This document shows positions 18,358 through 27,581 of a stretch of DNA of 64,000 nt, in pieces. A program made the translations under genes and the position numbers. The DNA comes from Pseudobdellovibrionaceae bacterium. Lineage in GTDB: Bacteria; Bdellovibrionota; Bdellovibrionia; Bdellovibrionales; Bdellovibrionaceae. The notes under the pieces were generated by a model. It saw only the letters and a program-made list of their open reading frames with translations. It was not told the DNA's origin and searched no databases. Within the stretch, counting starts at the first letter, position 1. Each line of letters starts with the position of its first letter. The stretch spans positions 1-64,000 of the forward strand of contig CANFQX010000003.1 of assembly GCA_947449255.1 (NCBI GenBank). Reading direction: 5' to 3'.

Positions 18358-19254
18358 ATGGAAATAGAACTGACAAGGTTATTCACCAAAGTGATTCAAT
18401 ACGGTGGCTTTTCTAAAGCCGCAGAGGCTTTAAAAATTCCTAAATCAACAATCAGCAAAGCTGTGTCTCGTCTTGAGAAAGAGACTGGCACCAGACTGTT
18501 GATCAGGACCACACGAAATCAGTCCCTCACGGCCGCCGGTCGAGTTTTTTATGAAACTTGTCTGGGGCCAATCCAAATTCTTGAAGAGGCACAAAAATCT
18601 CTTTTTGGAAAAGACAATATTATCTCTGGAAAAATCAAGCTGACGGCTCCAGAGGATATAGGCACACAGATTATTGCTCCAGTGATTGGCAAGCTTTGTC
18701 TAAAATACCCCAAGCTTGAATTTGAATTGAAATACACCAATGAAATGGTCGACCTGGTTAAAGAGGGTTTTGATTTTGCAATCCGTGTGGGGCGTCTTGA
18801 TCAAAGTGGACTCAAACAGAGGAAAATCGGCGAGATTGAAATGCAACCCGTGGCTTCTCCTCTCTATCTGAAATCCAGGGCCAAAATTCTGACACCTAAG
18901 GATTTAGAGCAGCATGAATGTTTGACCTTGCCGTCGAGCACGATGAGCAAGGAGTGGCTGCTCAAAAAAGAAAGACAAAGTGTGCGGGTGCAGGTGAAGT
19001 CTCAAGTGCAGTGCAATCAAATTTCAAGTTTATTAAAAATTGCAGTGGCAGGTGCAGGAATTGCCCTCGTCCCTCAATTTCTTTGTCGCGATGAAATCTC
19101 TGAGGGTCAGTTAGTCCGAGTGCTTCCTGAATGGAGTGGGGGCAAGCCTGTGGTTTCGATTCTTTCACCTCTCTCCACGATTTCATCATTGAGGTTGAAT
19201 GTTGTTTCTGCAGAAATTATCTCAGCTTTGCGTGAAGCTTTAGAATCGGTATAG
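18358..19254 (+). CDS. LysR-family transcriptional regulator
   Basis: A 298-residue LTTR: N-terminal winged helix (LTRLFTKVIQYGGFSKAAEAL, then IPKSTISKAVSRLEKETGTRL) and a periplasmic-binding-protein-like effector domain from residue ~90 (GKIKLTAPEDIG). It resembles the subgroup of aromatic-compound and oxidoreductase regulators. The ATG at 18358 is preferred over 18319, because AGGA lies upstream and the longer form would start inside the inverted repeat. Divergent from the dioxygenase, a typical regulator-target pair. Confidence 0.9.
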   Translation: MEIELTRLFTKVIQYGGFSKAAEALKIPKSTISKAVSRLEKETGTRLLIRTTRNQSLTAAGRVFYETCLGPIQILEEAQKSLFGKDNIISGKIKLTAPEDIGTQIIAPVIGKLCLKYPKLEFELKYTNEMVDLVKEGFDFAIRVGRLDQSGLKQRKIGEIEMQPVASPLYLKSRAKILTPKDLEQHECLTLPSSTMSKEWLLKKERQSVRVQVKSQVQCNQISSLLKIAVAGAGIALVPQFLCRDEISEGQLVRVLPEWSGGKPVVSILSPLSTISSLRLNVVSAEIISALREALESV

Positions 19255-19549
19255 CTTTTGCTAACTTCAGGGCACTTTTGGGTTTCCTATTTAATCGCAA
19301 ACGGCAAAAAAAAAGCTAAAAAACAATCCAATCACAGCTTAAATAAAATGACCAAAAGTGTTCTTTTTAAGCGTTAGGTTTGGACGCATTTTTCCTTGAA
19401 ATTTCAATAGGATCCAGGATTTGAAAATGAGACTGTCTATTCTTTGGTCGCTTTTAGACCCCTAAAGCGACTTGGCATGCTTGCATAGAATAACAGTGTA
19501 CTGATGCATTTTAAATTTATGGTCTCTATATTGAGGAAGGAAAAGCAAT

Positions 19550-19819
19550 ATGAACTTACGTCAAACTTGTCTTATTGGTCTTGGAGTGATTTTGGGGTTG
19601 GCTGCACAGGCACAGCCTGCGATATCAATGGGATCCTCTGGTGGTGCGCCCAATGAGTTGAACTGTCAGGGCCGAGTTGGAAGTTACTGCTATGTCAGAA
19701 TGCCGGACGCGACAAACCCCAGCGGTGAAGGCACCTGTTATCGAGTTAAAGTGTTGAGTGAAATGGACAGTGCAATTACTCAGGTCAGTGCTCAATTTTG
19801 TGACTCTCAGGCAAATTAA
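19550..19819 (+). CDS. Small secreted Cys-containing protein
   Basis: An 89-residue protein with a signal peptide (cleavage near AQA-QPA, residue ~22) and a short mature part with four Cys residues (LNCQG, SYCYVRM, GTCYRV, QFCDS), probably two disulfides. A strong GAGGAAGGA precedes the ATG. A terminator follows 26 bases later. No family is recognised. The 295 bases before it hold no other gene. Confidence 0.65.
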   Translation: MNLRQTCLIGLGVILGLAAQAQPAISMGSSGGAPNELNCQGRVGSYCYVRMPDATNPSGEGTCYRVKVLSEMDSAITQVSAQFCDSQAN

Positions 19820-19844
19820 TTAAATGATTGAAAAAGCATTTTGC

Positions 19845-19876
19845 TAGCTCTCCCTGATAATGGGGAGGGCTATTTT
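19845..19876 (+). terminator. Rho-independent terminator
   Basis: Arms TAGCTCTCCC and GGGGAGGGCTA with a short AT loop, followed by TTTT. Confidence 0.7.
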
Positions 19877-19897
19877 AATATAAAAATAAATTTCTAG

Positions 19898-20914
19898 CTA
19901 AAACTGATTCTTTAAAATCTGAATGAGCAGGCTTGGTAAAAACTTGCGTTTTTCTGCTTCGGTGATTTTCTTTGATTTCGCCAAATAGGTTGAAAATAGA
20001 TCTTCCATTTTTCCTATAATAAGTTCGCTGCGGATCAAAAAGCCATTTTCAATATCTTGAATAAAACTTCGCCGACTGAGATTCACTGATCCTATAAAGC
20101 CCAACTTTCCATCAACTAAAATAAATTTCGAGTGCAGAATTGAATTCTCTTTCCATTGAAAGAGGCTGACTTTTTGATACAATTTATTGATGCTCTCTTT
20201 GTTCACTTCTTCATAAAGCCAGGCTTGGGTGTCGCCAATCAATTCAATGCGAGTTTGAATTTTGATTTCGACATTTCTTGCTGCGGCTCTTTCGAGGGCT
20301 TGCAATATTTTATCAGTCGGGCGCAGATAGGGGCTAGAGATATGGATTGTTTTTGAGGCTGAATCAATCAATGAAAGATAGAGTTTTTCCAAAGCATGGT
20401 CATCATTGAAGGGCACAGAAATAAAATGCCTGAAAGAATTTTCATAGGTTGGCATTGCTGAAGATTTATTATCGGCCGGATCTTGAAAATCCAGTAAACT
20501 TTGCGTGGCCGTATCGCGATTTAAAAATTTCAGCAAATGCGAGGCGGTCGCTTCTGCAATGTCTTTTGATGTGACTTTCATTTCAAAATCATTCCAATGA
20601 ACAAAATCATCATCTTGACCATATTGAATCAGGCTGCTGTATTTAGAATAATCAGGCTTCACTTTAAATAAAAATCCGTCGTGGATATTGCGACCACCAA
20701 AAATCACTGAATTTCGTTCTTCATTATCAGAAAGGGTGATCAGCAATTTAATATGCATGTCCCGGTACTTATTATCGATAAACCGAAAAGGTCTAGTCAG
20801 TCTGTGGCCCGTATCAAAATATTTATATTCCTGCAGGCGAATGTTTGGGTTTTGTGAGGCCAGAGTGAAGAGCAGATTTTTGTCTTTTTCCAAAAGCATA
20901 TAACCTGTGGTCAC
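19898..20914 (-). CDS. Phospholipase D-family protein, C-terminal part (frameshifted gene)
   Basis: 338 residues with both HKD motifs of the phospholipase D superfamily: HIK (54-56) with GGRN (73-76), and HSKFILVDG (261-269) with GSVNLS (275-280). The sequence upstream of its GTG start continues the fold of the previous reading frame: in the frame of this gene, the codons just before the start read N-L-I-Y-I-V. The previous frame ends with a helix (ARLLKHHADHGI) that in normal PLD proteins leads directly into this strand. I therefore read it with 20923-21792 as one ~630-residue exported PLD gene broken by a one-base change. Confidence 0.8.
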   Translation of the reverse strand: MTTGYMLLEKDKNLLFTLASQNPNIRLQEYKYFDTGHRLTRPFRFIDNKYRDMHIKLLITLSDNEERNSVIFGGRNIHDGFLFKVKPDYSKYSSLIQYGQDDDFVHWNDFEMKVTSKDIAEATASHLLKFLNRDTATQSLLDFQDPADNKSSAMPTYENSFRHFISVPFNDDHALEKLYLSLIDSASKTIHISSPYLRPTDKILQALERAAARNVEIKIQTRIELIGDTQAWLYEEVNKESINKLYQKVSLFQWKENSILHSKFILVDGKLGFIGSVNLSRRSFIQDIENGFLIRSELIIGKMEDLFSTYLAKSKKITEAEKRKFLPSLLIQILKNQF

Positions 20915-20922
20915 AATATAGA

Positions 20923-21792
20923 TCAGATTCCGTGGTCAGCATGGTGTTTTAAAAGTCTTGCCATCACTGTGCCGTAAAAATCATCTCTGTAAACCAGAGT
21001 GGCTAAAAAAATGGCTTTAAGTTTTGGTGCATTTGAAAAATCAAGCTCGGCAAAGGGATTTTGATCAGTGATAAAATGAGGACTGATTTTTTTTCCCAAG
21101 AGCAACTCTGTTTTAGCTAGAAAACCAGATTCTGGCGTTTCGAGTGTTTCAAAATCATGGATCGTATGAATACAACTCAATTGAGGATAAGCCTGGCTAT
21201 AAAAAAGTTTATCGACACCATCAGAATCCCCGAGGGGAGCATAGCGACAAGAGTCTTGGTAGCTATTCAGCTCGGCAAGCCAGGGAAACTGACCGATTTC
21301 TGCTTTTAACGAAAGGCTTGAATTCACAGAAGGATTTTTAGAGTCTTCATATTTTAAAACGCAAGAATTTATTTTTTCACTAAAAAGAATCGCAATGGAT
21401 TCTTTTCTTTTGAGGTGGAATTCAAAGTGATTGAGGTTGGCCGCCGTAAAATCTCTTTGAGAGATGACCGTATTCAATGACTTTGGCGCCAATTGAAAGG
21501 GCAGATTGCAGGAAAGTGTCAGGACCATATCTTGGCTCTGGAGCTCGTTAGAAATGAAGAGCTCCGCATATGATTCCGTATTGGCTAAATAAAAGGCTTT
21601 ATCTTTGTCGAAACTCAAAAGATGAAGATTTTGAAAGTGAACAAACTTTGAATATCGGACATCGCCCGTTGAGGCAACAGTCCTTGGCTGATTTTTGGTG
21701 TGGTTGCTTTCATGGAGTGAATTTCCAAAATAAAAAGCGCATAGAGCAAGTCCAGCAAAAAGCAGGTTTTGTAATTTAGCAGAAATTTGCAT
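20923..21792 (-). CDS. Phospholipase D-family protein, N-terminal part (frameshifted gene)
   Basis: 289 residues: a signal or anchor sequence (LLFAGLALCAFYFG), a beta-rich extension of about 170 residues, and the start of the PLD fold (ETPESGFLAKTELLLGKK, FLATLVYRDDFYGTVMARLLKHHADHGI). It stops at TGA just where PLD proteins continue into a strand; the missing continuation is found 9 bases on in another frame. The shift must lie between the two TGA codons at about 20919-20933. Pseudogene, sequencing error or recoding cannot be told apart here. Confidence 0.75.
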   Translation of the reverse strand: MQISAKLQNLLFAGLALCAFYFGNSLHESNHTKNQPRTVASTGDVRYSKFVHFQNLHLLSFDKDKAFYLANTESYAELFISNELQSQDMVLTLSCNLPFQLAPKSLNTVISQRDFTAANLNHFEFHLKRKESIAILFSEKINSCVLKYEDSKNPSVNSSLSLKAEIGQFPWLAELNSYQDSCRYAPLGDSDGVDKLFYSQAYPQLSCIHTIHDFETLETPESGFLAKTELLLGKKISPHFITDQNPFAELDFSNAPKLKAIFLATLVYRDDFYGTVMARLLKHHADHGI

Positions 21793-21956
21793 CTTTTAGA
21801 CCTCTTATTTAGATTGAGGTCATTATCCATGACACGCAAAAATAAATCCAGGTGTAATTTCTTTTGGTGACCATGTGTTGACAGTGAAAACGAAATATCT
21901 CTAAAATTATTTGAAGATAAATTTCTTTTCAAAATCAGAAATGAGACACAAATACC

Positions 21957-22508
21957 ATGGTTGAAATCGAAGTGCCCCTCGAACAGACTCAAGAGCATCT
22001 TCAGCATGCAGCCCTTCACGGTGGTTCTGAAAATGGTTTTAGCTTAATCAATGTGGGGGCCGTTTTGTCAGCGCTCATTGCTGTCTTTGCAGCAATTTGT
22101 GCACTGCTAGCGGGTCATTACTCCAATGAAGCCATGATTGAGCAAATAAAATCCTCGGATCAATGGTCTTATTTTCAAGCAAAAGGCATTAAAAGTGCAC
22201 TTCAAGAATTTCGACTCGATGTGGTCGCCGGCGAAAATAATCCTGAAAAATTAAAAAAAATCCAAGAAAAAATAGAAAAATACAAAACTGAACAAGAGGG
22301 CATACAAGAAATCGCCAAGGAAAAAGAAGAGGCCAGTCAAAAATTTTTGCACTGGCACGAACGATTGGCCATGGCTGTCACTTTTTTTCAAGTGGCGATA
22401 GCCGTGATTGCGATCGGCGTCTTAACCCGCAAAAAGTTTTTCCTGTATATGGGAGCCGGCTCAGGTCTAGTAGGTCTAACCTCCTTCATCAGCTTTTTCT
22501 TTATTTAA
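21957..22508 (+). CDS. DUF4337-family membrane protein
   Basis: A 183-residue protein with one membrane segment at residues ~30-52 (INVGAVLSALIAVFAAICALLAG), a long charged coiled coil (residues ~75-130, rich in KKIQEKIEKYKTEQEG), and two further membrane segments at the C-terminus (LAMAVTFFQVAIAVIAIG, FFLYMGAGSGLVG). Length, HYSNEAM, and WHERLA fit the DUF4337 family, whose function is unknown. Probably an inner-membrane protein with a cytosolic or periplasmic coiled coil. Ends at a strong terminator. Confidence 0.75.
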   Translation: MVEIEVPLEQTQEHLQHAALHGGSENGFSLINVGAVLSALIAVFAAICALLAGHYSNEAMIEQIKSSDQWSYFQAKGIKSALQEFRLDVVAGENNPEKLKKIQEKIEKYKTEQEGIQEIAKEKEEASQKFLHWHERLAMAVTFFQVAIAVIAIGVLTRKKFFLYMGAGSGLVGLTSFISFFFI

Positions 22509-22513
22509 AAGGT

Positions 22514-22536
22514 AAAAAGGTACGCCGTACCTTTTT
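22514..22536 (+). terminator. Rho-independent terminator
   Basis: Arms AAAAAGGTAC and GTACCTTTTT around GCC: a perfect 10-bp stem that works in either direction. Confidence 0.8.
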
Positions 22537-22632
22537 GCCACACGCCGCGTAGAAAAACTCAGGCTTTTGAATCAATACACTCATGATGCAAATTCAGGTA
22601 GGATCATTTAAATTGTCATCACGGAGTGCATC

Positions 22633-23334
22633 TTGAGGCTTAAACACAAAAAGTTCTTTTTTATTTTTTTTGCGCTCTTTTTCAATTTCAGATGTTTGGC
22701 AAAGGACCTCACGGTTTGGGATCATTCAAAATCTACAATCTCAGACAGCTTTGATCGGACGGGACTCTGGATCTTGGGAGTGGGCTCGGCGTTGACGCTC
22801 GTTGCTTTTCATTTTGATCAACAGACCCATGACAACTGGAAAGACCATCAACAAATATCTGCAGGCTTGAGTCAGTACGGTGATTATTGGGGGTCAGGAG
22901 TTCCGGAGGTTTTGATTTTAGCAGGCCAAACTTATTTTGATCGTGAAAATGGAATTCCTGGTTTGGAAGGTTTGATTTTGGGAGGAATTGTCACCCACGC
23001 CGCAAAAATTGCCATCGGCCGAGAGCGGCCCGACAGCTCCACAAAAACAGCCATGCCGTCAGGTCACACACAAGCCGCCTTTTCAATTGCCGCCAGCATG
23101 ACTGAGTCCTATGGTTGGAAAGTGGGATTGCCTTTTTGGTGCATGGGTGCCTTTACAGGGATGACTCGCTTGGCTGACAATGCCCATTGGCTGAGTGATG
23201 TCATGGCAGGTGCTACAATAGGTGCCTTGTTTGGTCGTGCAGGCTATAGGCATCATCGGCAATTTCAGCCCTTAGTTTTTTTAAATAGAGGTCAGGTAGA
23301 GGGCGCGGGTTTAACATTGAATATGGAGTGGTAA
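22633..23334 (+). CDS. PAP2-family phosphatase
   Basis: A 233-residue membrane phosphatase with the three PAP2 motifs: KIAIGRERPD, MPSGHTQAAF, and TRLADNAHWLSDV (the usual SRxxxxxHxxxD with Thr for Ser). A signal-like N-terminus (FFFIFFALFFNFRCLA) precedes it. It should hydrolyse a lipid phosphate or pyrophosphate on the periplasmic side. The TTG start at 22633 follows GGAG. Its stop overlaps the start context of the MFS gene (TAA-ATG adjacent), so the two are co-translated. Confidence 0.85.
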   Translation: MRLKHKKFFFIFFALFFNFRCLAKDLTVWDHSKSTISDSFDRTGLWILGVGSALTLVAFHFDQQTHDNWKDHQQISAGLSQYGDYWGSGVPEVLILAGQTYFDRENGIPGLEGLILGGIVTHAAKIAIGRERPDSSTKTAMPSGHTQAAFSIAASMTESYGWKVGLPFWCMGAFTGMTRLADNAHWLSDVMAGATIGALFGRAGYRHHRQFQPLVFLNRGQVEGAGLTLNMEW

Positions 23335-24540
23335 ATGGACGCCCAAGAAAAAAAAGCCTTAAACCCGACCGTCAAAAAACTGGGAGCTGTTTCTTTTTTT
23401 GCAGATGTGGCCAGTGAAATGCTTTATCCCATCACACCCATTTTTTTAACCTCAGTGCTCGGGGCTTCGATGGCTTCACTGGGGCTGATTGAAGGAGTCG
23501 CTGAAGCGATTGCAAGTTTACTTAAAACTTATTCTGGAAGTTTGTCGGATCGAATTGCCAAAAGAAAACCCTTCATGGTGTTAGGCTATTTCTTGGGAGC
23601 GATTTCAAAACCCTTTATCGGTGCATCAACAAGTTGGGTTCATGTGCTCTTAGCGCGGGGACTTGATCGCACGGGAAAAGGCTTGAGATCGGCACCCAGA
23701 GATGCCCTCATAGCAGATGCGGTTGCGCCAGAAAACAGAGGGGCGGCCTTTGGATGGCATCGAGGAATGGACACCCTCGGTGCGGCGGTGGGACCACTTT
23801 TGACGGTCACTTTAATTTCTACATCAGCGTCAGAGCTGCGCCAACTTTATCTCTGGGCCCTCATTCCTGGTTTAATTTCTGTGGTGCTGGCCATGAGCGT
23901 TCAAGAGGTTCGCTCTCAGTCCATGGACCACGCACCGGATAAAAAAGATAAAATTTTAAAAGCACAATCAACTTGGTCCTTCGCGGATTTTAGCTTTTCT
24001 TTTAAATCTTATTTGGGGACTTGGATGCTTTTTTCCCTGACCAATTCGAGTGATGTTTTTCTTGTTATGAAGGCAAAAAGTTCTGGCTTATCAACAATTC
24101 ATACGGTCTTGCTGTATTGTGCCTTCAACTTAACCTATGCACTATCGAGTCCATATTTAGGATGGCTGTCAGATCGAATTTCACGCAAAAAATTGATGGC
24201 TTCCGGGTTGATGATTTATTTCCTTGTTTATGTTGGATTTGGATTTTCATCAGAGGTCTGGCATTATTGGGTGCTGTTTTTGGCCTATGGATTTTATATG
24301 GGGGCGACGGAGGGGATTGGGAAAGCCCTGGCCGTTGATTTATGCCCCCAAAATCTTAAAGCAACAGCACTGGGTCTCTTGGGAACCGTCACTGGACTGG
24401 CCACGATCATCGCAAGCACCTTGGCCGGTTTAATCTGGGATCACTATGGGGCTGCCTTCACATTTTTTTATGGTGCCTTTGGAGCCCTGATTGCCTTTAT
24501 GTTATTGATAGGTCTGCCATTAAAAAAAATCGAGCTTTGA
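23335..24540 (+). CDS. MFS transporter
   Basis: A 401-residue major-facilitator protein with about 12 membrane segments. Motif A-like sequence SGSLSDRIAKRKPFM lies between helices 2 and 3, with a second GWLSDRISRKKLM after helix 8. RGLDRTGKGLRSAPRDALIAD is characteristic of a bacterial MFS subfamily seen next to lipid or sugar enzymes. Substrate unknown; linkage to the PAP2 phosphatase hints at a lipid or phosphorylated compound, which is inference. Starts directly after the stop of the upstream gene. Confidence 0.85.
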   Translation: MDAQEKKALNPTVKKLGAVSFFADVASEMLYPITPIFLTSVLGASMASLGLIEGVAEAIASLLKTYSGSLSDRIAKRKPFMVLGYFLGAISKPFIGASTSWVHVLLARGLDRTGKGLRSAPRDALIADAVAPENRGAAFGWHRGMDTLGAAVGPLLTVTLISTSASELRQLYLWALIPGLISVVLAMSVQEVRSQSMDHAPDKKDKILKAQSTWSFADFSFSFKSYLGTWMLFSLTNSSDVFLVMKAKSSGLSTIHTVLLYCAFNLTYALSSPYLGWLSDRISRKKLMASGLMIYFLVYVGFGFSSEVWHYWVLFLAYGFYMGATEGIGKALAVDLCPQNLKATALGLLGTVTGLATIIASTLAGLIWDHYGAAFTFFYGAFGALIAFMLLIGLPLKKIEL

Positions 24541-24626
24541 TTACAACCTTGGGCTAGGTCTGATCCGAATTCATTTTATATATCAGAGATCTATCACTAT
24601 CCTGGCCTGACAGCAGGGTGGTTTCA

Positions 24627-25169
24627 TTGAAGTCCAACATCTCAGTCAGTTCTCGTATTTCATTGTTTTTAATGACTTCCATTTTTAGTGTCTTGCTGCT
24701 CGGTGATTTTGCTGAGGCTGCGGAAGGGCCCAAAAAGGAAGCCAGAAAAAAGGCAGAGGTGCTTTCCCTTCTTTCCCTGACCGAAGGTCACTACGACACC
24801 GTCGTTTCAAAAGGAGCAAAGAACTCGCTGTGGGAAAACTTTTGTCAAAATGAGGAATTGGACATCGAATTGATCGAGGACGAAGCCGGGACTTTGACCC
24901 TAGTGTTTGGCTCAATTCTAAATTTTCCCCATTTGGAAACCAACCAGTACACTGAGGTTGAGCCCTCTCAGTGTACTATCACTTTTAATAATAAGATTGA
25001 GACAAAGAATCTAAAGCAAGAAGTCATCAGCGATTGTCATAAAAAAAAGACTATCAAGTCTCATCAAATAGAATTTGGCGATAAAAAAATAACCTACACT
25101 CTGACTGTTTCGGGCAAGAAGTTGACCTGTCATTATATTTTGATCCCTAAAAAAGGTGTGCAAAAATGA
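24627..25169 (+). CDS. Secreted protein of unknown function
   Basis: About 180 residues: a signal peptide (ISLFLMTSIFSVLLLG, cleavage near AEA-AEG), then a beta-rich domain with three to four Cys residues (ENFCQNEE, SQCTITF, ISDCHKK, LTCHYILIP). I prefer TTG at 24627, with AGGGTGG five bases before it, over the GTG at 24618. Its stop overlaps the start of the next gene (ATGA), so the two form an operon. No family is recognised. Confidence 0.6.
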   Translation: MKSNISVSSRISLFLMTSIFSVLLLGDFAEAAEGPKKEARKKAEVLSLLSLTEGHYDTVVSKGAKNSLWENFCQNEELDIELIEDEAGTLTLVFGSILNFPHLETNQYTEVEPSQCTITFNNKIETKNLKQEVISDCHKKKTIKSHQIEFGDKKITYTLTVSGKKLTCHYILIPKKGVQK

Positions 25170-26155
25170 TGTCATGGACTTTTTCATGTTTTGTATTCAG
25201 CCTCCTTTTTTTAATTAGTCCTGCTTTGCAGGCAGATCAAATTGAAGGCAGTTTCAATTCCAATTGTGCAAATTGCGAAAATGAAGGTCAGGGACTTGCA
25301 CCAGTGCAGTTGCCGTTGAAATACCAAGCGGCTGCACTTCGCGAAGTTTTGAATAAATCCATAAAATGTGACGATAAATCCAGCGAAGATTGTGTTCTTA
25401 TTGAGTGGTTGAAAGCCAAATTTCAAGAGTTTTCCAAAAATTGCCAAGGTTTTTTTATAAACCAAAATGGTGAAGTGGGCTCTTTTTCAAAAGTGATTTC
25501 AAACTTAATTTTGAGTGATATTGAAACTCATGAAGAGAACTCAGTCTTTGTCAAAAGTATTGCTGATTTTGATAAGTATTGCCCTCGTTATAATGATTTT
25601 AGCCTCATGCAAAAAGTTGCTTTTCATGGTTGGATTTTTGAATTGACGGCCTTTCCCGAAAGCTCCTGTGATGTGAAAGTTAAACCCAATAAAATGGCGC
25701 CAACAACGCCGGCAGTTTGTATGTATCAATTAGAGGGATCAACTTCGACCAGAAAATGGCGAAGTCAGGGTTTTAAGCCTCAGAGATGTGCTGTCAGTTA
25801 CAAAGAAATTTTGACGATGGAAGGTTGCACGGGTTGTGCCTTTGATGAGTTCCAGAGGAAAATGAAAAAAGATGGAACTCCCTTTGGAGTGATAAATGCG
25901 AAAGGTAAGTTCATTAGTCGGTCTTATTGGGCGTCCCAGAACCCGCTTTCGGAAGCAGCACTGCAATGTTTTGAAAAATTTAGCTCAGGAAAGACGCCAG
26001 CACTGCGTCGCAAGTATCTTAAAGAGTGCAAATCAATGGGAGCAAATAATGAATGGCCAGCTCGAGCACAATTTTTCAAACGCTTGCCGCGCTTTCCACT
26101 TTGTGGAACAAAAGAAAGTGAATATGAAATTCAGCAAGTGCAAAAAAAGAGATAG
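25166..26155 (+). CDS. Secreted Cys-rich protein of unknown function
   Basis: A 329-residue protein with a signal peptide (CFVFSLLFLISPALQA-DQI) and at least 14 Cys residues in the mature part, in clusters such as NCANCENE, IKCDDKSSEDC and MEGCTGCAFDEF; disulfide-stabilised periplasmic or extracellular protein. Its start overlaps the previous stop, so both are translated together and may form a pair. No enzymatic motif is visible and no family is recognised. Confidence 0.65.
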   Translation: MMSWTFSCFVFSLLFLISPALQADQIEGSFNSNCANCENEGQGLAPVQLPLKYQAAALREVLNKSIKCDDKSSEDCVLIEWLKAKFQEFSKNCQGFFINQNGEVGSFSKVISNLILSDIETHEENSVFVKSIADFDKYCPRYNDFSLMQKVAFHGWIFELTAFPESSCDVKVKPNKMAPTTPAVCMYQLEGSTSTRKWRSQGFKPQRCAVSYKEILTMEGCTGCAFDEFQRKMKKDGTPFGVINAKGKFISRSYWASQNPLSEAALQCFEKFSSGKTPALRRKYLKECKSMGANNEWPARAQFFKRLPRFPLCGTKESEYEIQQVQKKR

Positions 26156-26328
26156 ATTTTTTTGAAACCCACAGAATTTAATTCGTTGGGAAGAGCACGC
26201 AAATTAAAGGGCAGCAAATAAGAACGCTTTTAATTGAAATTAAAATGGATCGTAAAAAGCTAGAGCTAGCATTTTACTATCAATTGATGTTGAATAGGAC
26301 TTATAGAAAATCAGAGGATGTAAGATAT

Positions 26329-27579
26329 ATGACACAAAAAGACGACATATTAATTATTGGGGGCGGAATTATAGGCATCACCTGTGCTTATGAGTTGAGT
26401 CAACGAGGGGCTCGCGTCACTGTCATTGATAAAGGGGAAATTGGCTTTGGCTGCTCCTACGGCAATGCCGGCTGGGTGACACCTTGTTTTGCGATGCCTC
26501 TGCCGATGCCTGGAATGCTACTCAAATCCATTGGCTGGTTGATGGATCCTGAAAGTCCACTGTACATTCAGCCCTCATTAAATCCAGACCTCTTTAAATG
26601 GCTTTTGCGATTTTTGCGTTCAATGAATAAATCATTGATGGAACAGTCGATTCACTCTCTTGTGGAAATTTCTAAATACAGTCTTGAGGCCTATTCTCAG
26701 CTCAACGACAAGTTTCCCAACCAGTTTAATTATGAAAAAAATGGTTTACTGATGGTGAGTCAAACAGAAGCTGGCCTGGCCGCTGCTGAAAATGAAAGAC
26801 GACTTGTTGAAACTCACGGCGTTCCAGGAAGCCTTCTTAACGAGGACGAAGTTCATAAATTAGAGCCCGCCATTGTGGGATCCGTAAAAGGCGGGGTGTA
26901 CTTCCCTAAAGAGGCTCACTTAGAGCCTTTGTCAGCGACAAGAACTATTGCCGAAGCCGCCATTAAAAATGGAGTTCAAATTCTTTCAAACACCGAAGTT
27001 TATGATTTTGTGACGGATGGAAATAAAATAGTTGAAGTCCATACAACGCGGGGACCAATGCGGGCCGACAAAATTGTTTTAGCAACAGGGTCTTGGTCTC
27101 CTGGATTGGCTAAAAAATTGAAGTTGAATATTCCAGTGCTTGGTGGAAAAGGATACTCGCTGATCGTTAAGCCACTTAAAAAACAACCTAAGATTCCCTT
27201 GATGTTGGTGGAAAGAAAAATTGCAGTGACTCCGCGAAGCAACAGTCTGCGCTTGGCAGGAACACTGGAGTTGGTGAGTCCCACAGACTATTCCATCACC
27301 TCTAATCGGGTGAATGCAATTTTAAGAGGTTCAAAATTATTCCTGGATATGCCTGAAAATCCCGAAGTGTTGGAACTTTGGCGTGGGTTAAGGCCCTGCA
27401 CTCCTGATGGTGTGCCAGTGGTTGGTTTTTCTCCGCGATTTAAAAACTTATTCATTTCGGCGGGTCATCAAATGTTGGGCATGCAATCAGCACCAGGCTC
27501 GGCCAAATTGGCCGGTGATTTAATTTTGAATGAAAAACCAATTTTTGATCCTTATCCATTCCGCGCAGAACGTTTTTAG
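26329..27579 (+). CDS. dadA: FAD-dependent D-amino-acid dehydrogenase (DadA-like)
   Basis: A 416-residue DAO-family flavoprotein. The Rossmann motif ILIIGGGIIGITCAYEL opens the protein and EIGFGCSYGNAG, LATGSWSPGL, LWRGLRPCTPDGVPVVG and SAGHQMLGM match DadA-type dehydrogenases (usually about 430 residues). It would oxidise D-amino acids to 2-oxo acids and pass electrons to the respiratory chain at the inner membrane face; related L-proline, glycine or opine enzymes cannot be excluded. The ATG at 26329 is chosen because the FAD motif must be near the start; the frame is open further upstream to 26245. A Crp-type regulator gene follows after two bases. Confidence 0.8.
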   Translation: MTQKDDILIIGGGIIGITCAYELSQRGARVTVIDKGEIGFGCSYGNAGWVTPCFAMPLPMPGMLLKSIGWLMDPESPLYIQPSLNPDLFKWLLRFLRSMNKSLMEQSIHSLVEISKYSLEAYSQLNDKFPNQFNYEKNGLLMVSQTEAGLAAAENERRLVETHGVPGSLLNEDEVHKLEPAIVGSVKGGVYFPKEAHLEPLSATRTIAEAAIKNGVQILSNTEVYDFVTDGNKIVEVHTTRGPMRADKIVLATGSWSPGLAKKLKLNIPVLGGKGYSLIVKPLKKQPKIPLMLVERKIAVTPRSNSLRLAGTLELVSPTDYSITSNRVNAILRGSKLFLDMPENPEVLELWRGLRPCTPDGVPVVGFSPRFKNLFISAGHQMLGMQSAPGSAKLAGDLILNEKPIFDPYPFRAERF

Positions 27580-27581
27580 AA

